A stretch of 5,051 nt of DNA from an uncultured bacterium (GTDB taxonomy: Bacteria > Hydrogenedentota > Hydrogenedentia > Hydrogenedentales > SLHB01), in NCBI GenBank assembly GCA_937928585.1, contig CALEZK010000055.1, forward strand, positions 1 through 5,051, written 5' to 3'. Below are positions 1-5,051 of the stretch, piece after piece. The notes beneath the pieces are model-generated. The model was not told the origin of the DNA. It ran no database searches and worked only from the letters and a program-made list of their open reading frames with translations. The translations under genes were made by a program, and so were the position numbers. Each line of letters starts with the position of its first letter. The stretch's first letter is position 1.

Positions 1-270
1 AAGGCCTACCTCGCTGCGCAGCTATTGCGCAGGCAGAAGGTGTTTCGGCTCGTAAAGGAATCGGCCGATGCCGAAGGCGACTCGCGCGTCGCGCTTTTTA
101 TGGACCGAATCGGCAATCGACTGGCCGAGGCACGCGACCCGCATTTGACGTACGCCGAGATGGAAGCGGGAAGAGTCTTGTTGATGAACGAACTAAACGT
201 TTTGGAATCGGCCGAGGCATCTCAGCCGGAAACAGTTTCCGAGGAATCGAATGATGGCGAACAGCAGTAG
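1..270 (+). CDS. C-terminal end of an unrecognised helical protein (5' partial)
   Basis: The frame is open from the first base of the window to a TAG at 268-270, giving 89 residues. A TTG at 25 is not a convincing start because no ribosome binding site precedes it and the frame stays open upstream, so I treat this as the tail of a longer gene. The visible part is charged and predicted to be mostly alpha-helical (roughly residues 2-70, with an ARDPHLTYAEMEAGR stretch near 50-65), followed by a Ser/Glu/Gln-rich, probably disordered acidic tail of about 20 residues. There is no signal peptide, membrane segment or Cys/His motif in this fragment. I considered a YlbF-type helical regulator and the C-terminus of an aminoacyl-tRNA synthetase, but the match to either is too weak to name. 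It overlaps the start of the SPOR gene by 20 bp, so the two are probably co-transcribed and translationally linked. Confidence 0.7.
   Translation, partial: KAYLAAQLLRRQKVFRLVKESADAEGDSRVALFMDRIGNRLAEARDPHLTYAEMEAGRVLLMNELNVLESAEASQPETVSEESNDGEQQ
242..245 (+). promoter_or_regulatory. Shine-Dalgarno site of the SPOR gene
   Basis: AGGA lies inside the end of the upstream coding region. It is 5 nt before the ATG at 251 and 8 nt before the immediately following ATG at 254. The spacing slightly favours the second ATG, so the mature N-terminus could be one Met shorter than annotated. Confidence 0.5.
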
Positions 271-1099
271 ATCCAGGGCCCCTCGCGGAGCGGCGCCAGA
301 GGTGCAGGCAAGTAGCGAGCGTATACTATCATCCGTAGTCATGTTACTGTTTGTCGCAGTAATTTCACTCGGTGTAGGCATACTCATAGGCCGGTATCAG
401 CCCGCCACAAAGTCCGGCGAGGCCGCAACTGCGGGAACTGTCGAACGACTTCCTGAAGGGACAGAAACGGCGAAGCGCGAGCCTGAAAGCCGCCCTAAGA
501 ACGAAAATGTCGTTACCGAAGGCGTTCAGATTTCGCCTGCGCCGGTTGTCATGCCCAATTCGCAGTCCTCGGGAAATGCCCAAGCGTCGCGACCCGTTAC
601 GCAGCGCGAGCCGAATTCACAGTTTGTGCCTGCCCCCCCGCCGCGTCGAAAGGACAGCGAGGAAACACAGCCAGACGCAGACGCCATGAAGGTTGCGCAA
701 TCCACCGATAAACCGGCGCCCGCTTCCACTCCTGCCGCGCCGACGCCGACCGTAGGCGCCAGCATGCCTGTATCGCCAGTGGAAGATATAGAAGAGCCTG
801 CCACTCCTGCAGCAGCGCCTGATGCGGAATCCACCCCAGCCGCCCGCGCGGTACCGCAAGGCGGATTCACTGTTCAGGTCGGTTCTTTCGATACACAAGC
901 GAATGCAGAGCGCTTCAAGAAATTGATTGAAGAAAAGAGCGATTACGAAGTAGCGCTTTATCCAGCAAAAGACGGAAAAGTGATCAAGGCCTGCATTGGC
1001 AGCTATCCAGATGAAGCGTCCGCGCGAAAAGCGCGTGAACAGCTTGGCCGCATAAACGATTTCAAGGGATGTTTTGTAAAGCCCGTAAGCGAACTTTAG
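251..1099 (+). CDS. Membrane-anchored SPOR-domain protein
   Basis: This 282-residue protein has the architecture of FtsN/DedD-type SPOR proteins. A short basic cytoplasmic N-terminus (about 1-24) is followed by a single membrane segment (about 25-47, rich in Ile, Leu, Val and Gly). Then comes a long Pro/Ala/Ser/Glu-rich and presumably disordered periplasmic linker (about 50-200), and a C-terminal SPOR domain (about 204-281). The domain opens with the typical GGFTVQVGSF strand, followed by the NAERFKKLIE helix, a KACIGSYPD strand, the ARKAREQL helix and a final CFVKP strand. SPOR domains bind peptidoglycan stripped of stem peptides and usually place proteins at the division septum. The family role is therefore envelope or division related, but this protein's own function is not shown by the sequence. 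It has two Cys, at 248 and 274, both in predicted SPOR strands. It overlaps the upstream gene by 20 bp and panE follows 21 bp later, consistent with an operon. Confidence 0.88.
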   Translation: MMANSSRSRAPRGAAPEVQASSERILSSVVMLLFVAVISLGVGILIGRYQPATKSGEAATAGTVERLPEGTETAKREPESRPKNENVVTEGVQISPAPVVMPNSQSSGNAQASRPVTQREPNSQFVPAPPPRRKDSEETQPDADAMKVAQSTDKPAPASTPAAPTPTVGASMPVSPVEDIEEPATPAAAPDAESTPAARAVPQGGFTVQVGSFDTQANAERFKKLIEEKSDYEVALYPAKDGKVIKACIGSYPDEASARKAREQLGRINDFKGCFVKPVSEL

Positions 1100-1103
1100 A
1101 CGC

Positions 1104-1110
1104 GGAAGGG
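1104..1110 (+). promoter_or_regulatory. Shine-Dalgarno site of panE
   Basis: A purine-rich GGAAGGG lies in the 21-bp gap after the SPOR stop codon, 10 nt before the ATG at 1121. It supports that ATG as the panE start, and the nucleotide-binding strand MKIAVIG begins directly there. Confidence 0.55.
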
Positions 1111-1120
1111 ACCGAATTAC

Positions 1121-1996
1121 ATGAAGATTGCAGTAATCGGACCGGGTGCCATGGGCTGTCTGTTTGCCGCGCGTTTGGCGAAAGCCGGCAATGAAGTTAC
1201 GCTTGTGGACCACCGTCAAGATCGGGCAACGCGTTTGGCCGCATCCGGAATTTCTGTTGAGACGCAAGATGGCGTTCTCGACACAAAACCAAAAGTAGTA
1301 ACGTCCGTTCCGAACAACGCTGATCTCGCGATAGTGTTGGTGAAGGCCCACGCCACCATTCATCTGAATCTCAATAGCCGGACGCCGGTTCTGTCTCTGC
1401 AGAACGGACTTGGAAACGTTGAAACCCTGTGTTCCCTTGTCGGTAGTGCCAACTTGATGGCGGGTGTCACATCGGAAGCGGCAACCTTACTCGATGATGG
1501 CCGCGTCCGGCACGTTGCGCCGGGTATTACACGATTTGGCGCATGGACCTCCTGTCCAACGGGTCCAGCGGTAAAGGCACTCACCCAGGCTGGATTCCAA
1601 ATTGAAATGACCGAATCTCCCGGGCAAGTCATTTGGGAAAAAGTCGCGATAAACGCGGGAATTAACCCGGTAACGGCCCTTGTCAATGCACCAAACGGAA
1701 CCATTCTGGAAGTGCAAGAGTTGAGACAGTTGATGCGCGACCTGGTTGTCGAGGCAGTGAAGGTGGCGGCAACCGAAGGGTATAGATTCGAGAACAGCGT
1801 CGTGGAAGTAGCGGAAAAGACCTGCGCCGACACAGCCGCCAATATATCGTCCATGCTGCAGGATGTGCGCTCCGGCCGCACCACCGAGATCGACGCTATC
1901 AGCGGAGAAATAGTGCGGCGCGCGCAATTGTCCGCGCTTCCCACGCCGCGCACGCGCGTGGTCTGGCAGTTGATAAAGGGAATGGAGCATCGGTGA
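1121..1996 (+). CDS. panE: 2-dehydropantoate 2-reductase (ketopantoate reductase)
   Basis: The enzyme reduces 2-dehydropantoate to (R)-pantoate with NADPH, the step before pantothenate synthesis on the route to coenzyme A, and acts in the cytosol. At 291 residues it is slightly shorter than the E. coli enzyme (303). The N-terminal Rossmann domain begins at residue 1 and carries the dinucleotide motif GPGAMG (7-12). K75 in the VLVKA strand and N95 in LQNGLGN (93-99) match conserved active-site positions. The C-terminal helical domain has the catalytic lysine candidate K174 in WEKVAINAGINPVTAL, N178 and N182, S244 in NISSMLQD, and E256 in RTTEID, all lining up with the substrate and catalytic residues known for E. 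coli PanE. The segment between K75 and N95 is about six residues shorter than in E. coli. Its stop overlaps the next gene's GTG start by 4 bp. The assignment to the ApbA/PanE family is secure; the exact substrate is inferred from the conserved residues. Confidence 0.92.
   Translation: MKIAVIGPGAMGCLFAARLAKAGNEVTLVDHRQDRATRLAASGISVETQDGVLDTKPKVVTSVPNNADLAIVLVKAHATIHLNLNSRTPVLSLQNGLGNVETLCSLVGSANLMAGVTSEAATLLDDGRVRHVAPGITRFGAWTSCPTGPAVKALTQAGFQIEMTESPGQVIWEKVAINAGINPVTALVNAPNGTILEVQELRQLMRDLVVEAVKVAATEGYRFENSVVEVAEKTCADTAANISSMLQDVRSGRTTEIDAISGEIVRRAQLSALPTPRTRVVWQLIKGMEHR
1984..1987 (+). promoter_or_regulatory. Shine-Dalgarno site deciding the GTG start of the acyltransferase gene
   Basis: GGAG inside the last codons of panE lies 5 nt before the GTG at 1993. 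Together with the GTGA stop/start overlap it supports 1993 as the start and suggests translational coupling to panE. Confidence 0.5.
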
Positions 1997-2694
1997 GTTC
2001 GCCTGAACTCGATTTTTCCACGCCAGTCACCTTTTCGTTGCGTCAACGGCTGCTGCTATCGGTCATCTCCACTCTGATTGCATTGTTGCTTCGCGGCATA
2101 CATGCAACATGCAAGGTTGTCGAACACAATAGGCCAATCTTTGACAACGCCAAACGAGAACACGGGCGTGTCATCATCGCAGTCTGGCATGAAGTGCTGC
2201 CATTGGGCATATGCATTTTCCGCAACTCGGACACCCATACATTGACAAGCTACAGCTACGATGGCGAGATGGCGGCACGCGCGGTACGAAAATTGGGAAT
2301 CTTCGCCCTTCGCGGATCTTCCAGTCGCGGGGGAAGCGATGCACTACGCCGGATGGAAGCTGCCATTTCTGCGCAAAAAACGGTCGGCATAACGCTTGAT
2401 GGACCGCGCGGACCGCGTCGCGTCGCGAAGCCGGGAGCGGCCGTCCTGTCTGCCAGAACGGGGGTCCCAATCATCCCCGTATCGTTTGCGGCGTCGAGGT
2501 ATTGGCGTTTGAAGTCTTGGGACAAGATGGTGATACCAAAGCCATTCACAACAATAGAATGCAGTTTTGGTACTCTCATTACACCGATGGATGACAATTC
2601 GGACGAAGCAATCGAATTGAAGCGAATGGAACTCGAAACCACCTTAAACGCTGCACAGGAACAGCTAGAGAACCGCGTCGGCATGCGCGAATAA
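1993..2694 (+). CDS. DUF374 lysophospholipid acyltransferase-family protein (LpxJ-like)
   Basis: This 233-residue protein matches the DUF374 branch of the glycerolipid/lysophospholipid acyltransferase superfamily. A hydrophobic N-terminal segment (about 19-38) probably anchors it to the inner membrane with the active site facing the cytosol. The family blocks occur in order: AVWHEVLP (63-70) with the presumed catalytic His66, SYDGEMAARAV (88-98), LRGSSSRGG (106-114), TLDGPRGPRR (134-143) and the VPIIPVSFAASRYWRLKSWDK block (158-178). Some DUF374 members, named LpxJ in epsilonproteobacteria, add secondary acyl chains to lipid A, so a lipid A or phospholipid acylation role is plausible here, but the acceptor cannot be read from the sequence. 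The GTG start overlaps the panE stop by 4 bp (GTGA), with GGAG 5 nt upstream. It is the last gene of this + strand cluster; its TAA lies 17 bp from the stop of the convergent rlmN. I am sure of the family and unsure of the substrate. Confidence 0.87.
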   Translation: MSSPELDFSTPVTFSLRQRLLLSVISTLIALLLRGIHATCKVVEHNRPIFDNAKREHGRVIIAVWHEVLPLGICIFRNSDTHTLTSYSYDGEMAARAVRKLGIFALRGSSSRGGSDALRRMEAAISAQKTVGITLDGPRGPRRVAKPGAAVLSARTGVPIIPVSFAASRYWRLKSWDKMVIPKPFTTIECSFGTLITPMDDNSDEAIELKRMELETTLNAAQEQLENRVGMRE

Positions 2695-2711
2695 GATTGC
2701 GCACGACGCCC

Positions 2712-3749
2712 CTAGTTTGTTGGCGCAACCGTCTGACGGCGCAGTTGCCCGCACGCGGCGTTGATATCCTGCCCTTTCTCCTTTCGAAGCGTGGCCGAGA
2801 CTCCCGCACGAAGGAGCACGTCACGAAAAGCTTCGCATCGCGCACGCGGTGGCGGCGTGTAGCCGAGTCCATGGACCGGGTTATACGGAATGAGATTCAC
2901 GTGCGCTTGCACTTTGGATGCCAGAATAGTCAGCTCTTCTGCATCCTTGATTGAATCGTTCACTCCATCCAGCAAGGTCCACTCAAAAGTAATCTGCCTA
3001 CCCGTCTTGTCTGTGTAATCCTGAATCGAACGCATCAGTTGAGAAATAGAATACTTTCGATTCAGCGGAATCAGTTCCGATCGTTTTTCGTCATTCGCAG
3101 CATGGAGCGACACGCTCAACCGAACCTGCCAGTCCTCTCCCGCAAATCGCTCTATCCCCTTCACTTCTCCGACGGTAGACACGGTAATCTTGCGTGCGCC
3201 GATCCCCAATCCCTCGGGTGCCATAAGCAGCCGAATACTGCGCATGGTTGCATCGTAGTTTCGGAACGGTTCTCCCATGCCCATGTATACGATATTCGGT
3301 GATCGCCCTTCGAGATTCTCGTCTTTTAATAGATAAAGCGCTTGTTCAACAATCTCGCCTGCATTCAAATTGCGCGTATAGCCCGAGTGGCCCGTAGCGC
3401 AAAACGAACACTTCACCGCGCATCCGACTTGCGTTGAGAGGCAAAGCGTTGTTCGATCCTTCTCCCGTATGAGTACGGATTCTACCGTCTCGCCATCTGC
3501 CAGTTTAAAAAGCGCCTTCTTCGTGCCTGCCGCGCGCGGAGACGCCGACATGTGGTGAAGGTCCAATTGACGTGCCGTGCAAGTTTCTTCGAGTCGCGTC
3601 CGCAGTTCTTTGGAAAGGTCAGACATCAGGGCGAAATCGAAAACTTTCTTCTCGTGAATCCAGCGGAATAGCTGCTTGCCTTGGAAAGGTTTCAATTCGA
3701 GACGCTCGGCTATTTCCGCCGCGGAAAGTTCAGTGAGTGAAATCTTCAT
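2712..3749 (-). CDS. rlmN: Dual-specificity 23S rRNA (A2503-C2) / tRNA (A37-C2) methyltransferase
   Basis: RlmN is a cytosolic radical S-adenosylmethionine enzyme that methylates C2 of adenosine 2503 in 23S rRNA, and A37 in some tRNAs, tuning the peptidyl-transferase exit tunnel and decoding fidelity. The protein has 345 residues, within the family's usual range. The N-terminal helical accessory domain (about 1-90) contains the FQGKQLFRWIHEK block. The radical SAM core carries the 4Fe-4S motif CAVKCSFC (C110, C114, C117), followed by ATGHSGYTRNL, then GMGEP (156-160) and the SVSLHAAND strand (212-220). C103 (seven residues before the cluster) and C333 (in GQDINAACGQL) match the two extra cysteines of the E. 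coli enzyme, the latter being the methyl-carrying one. These fit RlmN; I would not call it Cfr without a tree. Its ATG overlaps the stop of the upstream lipoprotein gene by ATGA. No good Shine-Dalgarno precedes it, so it probably depends on translational coupling. Confidence 0.95.
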   Translation of the reverse strand: MKISLTELSAAEIAERLELKPFQGKQLFRWIHEKKVFDFALMSDLSKELRTRLEETCTARQLDLHHMSASPRAAGTKKALFKLADGETVESVLIREKDRTTLCLSTQVGCAVKCSFCATGHSGYTRNLNAGEIVEQALYLLKDENLEGRSPNIVYMGMGEPFRNYDATMRSIRLLMAPEGLGIGARKITVSTVGEVKGIERFAGEDWQVRLSVSLHAANDEKRSELIPLNRKYSISQLMRSIQDYTDKTGRQITFEWTLLDGVNDSIKDAEELTILASKVQAHVNLIPYNPVHGLGYTPPPRARCEAFRDVLLRAGVSATLRKEKGQDINAACGQLRRQTVAPTN

Positions 3750-4552
3750 TGTCCAGGCCGCCAGGTAATGGTGAACATCGCGTCGTCCAGCGCAGTGTTC
3801 ACTCGGATATTTCTCAGTTCAAAAGTTAGCCGGGTTTGTTCAGTTGGAAACCAGGCCTCGGCATAAGACGGAAACCGAACGCCATTCACTTCGATATAGT
3901 CTTGCAGATACGCCTCCGAAACAGTAGCACCGTCAGCGTCGAACAATGTGCTCCGAGAGATGGCCCATGGTTGCCCGGAAACTTCGCATCGACGAGTCAG
4001 GCCATTATGGAGCGTGACGGTCAAAGTAGCCTGCCCGGTCTCTTCGTCAACGGAGGTTACGCGTACGTCGTCTGAATTCAGAGTCTTCCAGTCCAACGGC
4101 ATAAAAAGCTCGCGGGCGACGTCCGCGGGCGAAACGCTAAAGGGCACGCGTGCGAATTGTTCTCCCTCGAAGCTGTAATAATATCGCTCGTCAGTATTGG
4201 ATACCGTAGGAAACTCGATCAGGAACTCATTCCCACTGCTCGTCATCTTGAAGAGCGTGACGCCGAGCGCATTCCGTCCAGTCACAAATAGATCTCCAGG
4301 GCGACGGTAGGCCACTGTCCCGGAGGGAAACCGCTGAATGGACTTAAGTTTGGGGGATTGCAGCGTCAAGGTACCCGCCGCGCGGAAATTTTGCAGGGCG
4401 GTGTCATTGGCGCGCAGTTCCTGTAAGATTCCAACAGATTCGGCCTCCGATGAGGCTGGGGAGAGAAGTCGGCCACCCCGGCTGCCGGTTTGGCAGCCAG
4501 GTAGCAACAAAATGGCGATAATTGCCGCAATGAAAGGGAATGGGGCACGCAT
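3746..4552 (-). CDS. Lipoprotein with LolA/LolB-like fold signature, function unknown
   Basis: I do not recognise a named family. Starting at the ATG at 4552 gives 268 residues beginning with a short signal peptide: M-R, a hydrophobic core (about 6-17) and the lipobox LLPGC with the acylated Cys at 20. The next residue is Gln rather than Asp, which under the E. coli sorting rule points to the outer membrane. The mature part alternates predicted beta strands and turns. It has GTLTLQS (60-66), a SGTVAYRRPGDLFV segment (77-90), a second half with STLFDADG (201-208), the EVNGVRFPSY stretch (221-230), and a closing NIRVNTALDDAMFTI strand (248-262). This pattern resembles LolA/LolB and DUF4292-type lipoproteins that hold lipids in an open beta barrel. 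The frame is open further upstream, with another ATG at 4684, but that would put the signal peptide 44 residues inside and overlap the rpmB start. No strong ribosome binding site is visible for 4552. It is followed directly by rlmN (ATGA overlap). Confidence 0.8.
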   Translation of the reverse strand: MRAPFPFIAAIIAILLLPGCQTGSRGGRLLSPASSEAESVGILQELRANDTALQNFRAAGTLTLQSPKLKSIQRFPSGTVAYRRPGDLFVTGRNALGVTLFKMTSSGNEFLIEFPTVSNTDERYYYSFEGEQFARVPFSVSPADVARELFMPLDWKTLNSDDVRVTSVDEETGQATLTVTLHNGLTRRCEVSGQPWAISRSTLFDADGATVSEAYLQDYIEVNGVRFPSYAEAWFPTEQTRLTFELRNIRVNTALDDAMFTITWRPGQ

Positions 4553-4571
4553 AGAGCGAGGGTCGCTTTCC

Positions 4572-4600
4572 TTGAACTCGGGACGGGAATATGCTAAAGT
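4572..4600 (+). promoter_or_regulatory. Candidate sigma70-type promoter for rpmB
   Basis: TTGAAC (4572-4577, 4 of 6 to the -35 consensus) is followed after 17 bp by TAAAGT (4595-4600, 4 of 6 to the -10 consensus), with a TGC (4592-4594) in the extended -10 position. This would give a leader of about 75 nt for rpmB. An alternative -10, TATACT at 4622-4627 (5 of 6), lacks a good -35. Both are weak predictions from consensus alone. Confidence 0.3.
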
Positions 4601-4669
4601 TTCGCGTTTCCGCTTGAGAACTATACTTAAAGTTGCCGCCGGGTTTCCATTCTGTGCGGCGGATGACCT

Positions 4670-4674
4670 GGGAG
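4670..4674 (+). promoter_or_regulatory. Shine-Dalgarno site deciding the rpmB start
   Basis: GGGAG lies 8 nt before the ATG at 4683. The reading frame is open back to 4338, so this site and the fit to L28 length decide the start. Confidence 0.7.
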
Positions 4675-4682
4675 TTGGATTC

Positions 4683-4946
4683 ATGTCTCGTGTATGTGAT
4701 TACAGTGGCAAGCGCCCGCAAGTAGGCATGCGTGTGGTGCGTCGCGGTAAAGCGAAGCGTTCGGGCGGTATCGGCCAGAACGTCACCGGCATCTCGAAGC
4801 GTCGCTGGAAACCGAACTTGCAGAAAATTCGCGTTGTCGATGAGAACGGCACCGTCCGCACGATTCGCGTTTGTGCGCGGTACATCAAGGCTGGAAAGTT
4901 TGCCAAGGCAACTAAAGGCCTCGCGCGCGCCAAGAAGTCTGCATAG
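4683..4946 (+). CDS. rpmB: 50S ribosomal protein L28
   Basis: L28 is a small basic protein of the large ribosomal subunit that contacts 23S rRNA. This 87-residue copy begins MSRVCDYSGKRP, the conserved L28 N-terminus also seen in E. coli, and contains the core block KRRWKPNLQK (39-48) and the strand RTIRVCARYIKAGK (59-72). Compared with E. coli L28 there is an extra segment around residues 20-38 (Gly-rich, GGIGQNVTGI), a form I associate with PVC-type and related lineages. Zinc-binding L28 forms carry two CxxC pairs; here each pair keeps only the first Cys (C5 with Ser8, C64 with Tyr67), so a complete four-Cys zinc site is absent. Twelve of the 13 Arg codons are CGT or CGC, as expected for a highly expressed gene. 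It is monocistronic here: no rpmG follows, and a strong hairpin lies 15 bp after the stop. Confidence 0.95.
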   Translation: MSRVCDYSGKRPQVGMRVVRRGKAKRSGGIGQNVTGISKRRWKPNLQKIRVVDENGTVRTIRVCARYIKAGKFAKATKGLARAKKSA

Positions 4947-4961
4947 TATCGATTAAGCTTT

Positions 4962-5007
4962 AACGCCCGCCGGAAGCTTCGCTCTCCGGCGGGCGTTGTC
5001 ATTTCCT
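4962..5007 (+). terminator. Rho-independent terminator after rpmB
   Basis: The arm AACGCCCGCCGGA (4962-4974) pairs perfectly with TCCGGCGGGCGTT (4985-4997), giving a 13-bp GC-rich stem. The 10-nt loop can pair further as AGC/GCT with one bulged base. The downstream tract (GTCATTTCCTT) is only moderately T-rich, so termination is likely but the U-tract is not ideal. On the opposite strand the hairpin is followed by AAAGCTTAAT rather than Ts, so it serves mainly the rpmB transcript, although it could also protect the 3' end of a convergent one. Confidence 0.85.
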
Positions 5008-5021
5008 TACTTTCAGCTATC

Positions 5022-5051
5022 TTAGGCCTGTGGCTCGTCGGCCGGAGCCGG
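5022..5051 (-). CDS. Possible C-terminal end of a convergent gene (partial)
   Basis: Read on the - strand, the last 30 bases give PAPADEPQA followed by TAA (5024 down to 5022). A Pro/Ala/acidic tail is a common protein ending, and the position just beyond the rpmB terminator suits a convergent gene. Only nine residues are visible, so no function can be given and the reading may be chance. Confidence 0.25.
   Translation of the reverse strand, partial: PAPADEPQA

Larger units (their letters stand above)
4553..4682. promoter_or_regulatory. Divergent intergenic region between the lipoprotein gene and rpmB
   Basis: This 130-bp stretch separates two divergent genes and must hold promoters for both unless transcripts enter from farther away. 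Its central part (about 4588-4635) is AT-richer than the flanking coding DNA. On the - strand a TATAGT box (4625 down to 4620) could serve the lipoprotein gene, but I see no convincing -35 partner for it. No riboswitch, operator palindrome or small RNA was recognised. Confidence 0.5.

Noticed and set aside
680..860. GC-rich repetitive-looking stretch in the SPOR gene, considered as a DNA repeat
   Set aside because: It encodes the Pro/Ala-rich linker; the units are irregular and are explained by amino acid composition.
617..1363. Long open frame of 248 codons on the - strand
   Set aside because: It spans the SPOR gene end and panE start, has low-complexity Arg/Gly/Ser composition typical of a shadow frame in GC-rich DNA, and shows no known motif.
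1948..1960. Palindrome CACGCGCGTG as an operator site
   Set aside because: It lies within the panE coding region near its 3' end and is well explained by GC-rich codons; no paired site or promoter is nearby.
1360..2046. Long open frame of 228 codons on the - strand
   Set aside because: It is antisense to the well-supported panE gene and has no recognisable domain or ribosome binding site.
4338..4682. Upstream in-frame extension of rpmB (open frame back to 4338)
   Set aside because: It is antisense to the lipoprotein gene, L28 is complete from 4683, and a good GGGAG site precedes that ATG.
4553..4684. Longer version of the lipoprotein gene starting at the - strand ATG at 4684
   Set aside because: It would place 44 charged residues before an otherwise perfect signal peptide and lipobox, fill the divergent promoter region and overlap the rpmB start codon.
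4955..4979. Two AAGCTT copies flanking the terminator arm as a direct repeat or attachment site
   Set aside because: They are only six bases long, and one is part of the hairpin loop; there is no sign of integration.

Overview
The window looks like an ordinary chromosomal housekeeping segment of a Gram-negative bacterium. The envelope evidence is a SPOR-domain protein, a DUF374/LpxJ-type acyltransferase (a family that acylates lipid A) and a lipobox protein predicted to be sorted to the outer membrane. The ribosomal protein L28 carries an extra Gly-rich GGIG...VTGI-type segment, which I associate with Planctomycetes/Verrucomicrobia-type and related deep-branching lineages. That placement (PVC-like or an uncultured relative) is recalled from family knowledge and is only a weak inference. 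No mobile elements, CRISPR arrays, tRNA or rRNA genes were seen.

Left half, + strand (1-2694): one compact gene string. It runs from the 3' end of an unrecognised helical protein, to a membrane-anchored SPOR-domain protein (20-bp overlap), then ketopantoate reductase PanE (21-bp gap), then a DUF374 lysophospholipid-acyltransferase-family protein (GTGA 4-bp overlap with panE). Spacing and ribosome binding sites suggest one transcript covering peptidoglycan binding, CoA precursor synthesis and lipid acylation.

Right half, - strand (4552 down to 2712): a two-gene unit with an uncharacterised LolA/LolB-like lipoprotein followed by rlmN (radical SAM 23S rRNA/tRNA adenosine C2 methyltransferase), joined by an ATGA overlap. 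rlmN converges on the DUF374 gene with only 17 bp between their stop codons and no recognisable terminator.

Far right, + strand (4683-4946): rpmB (L28), transcribed divergently from the lipoprotein gene across a 130-bp intergenic region with weak promoter-like boxes. It is closed by a strong 13-bp GC-rich hairpin terminator. The last 30 bases may be the C-terminal end of a further, convergent - strand gene.

I did not find a clearly new biological system. The most notable points are the half-degenerate zinc-ribbon pattern of L28, the unnamed lipoprotein coupled to rlmN, and the placement of an LpxJ-like acyltransferase directly behind panE.
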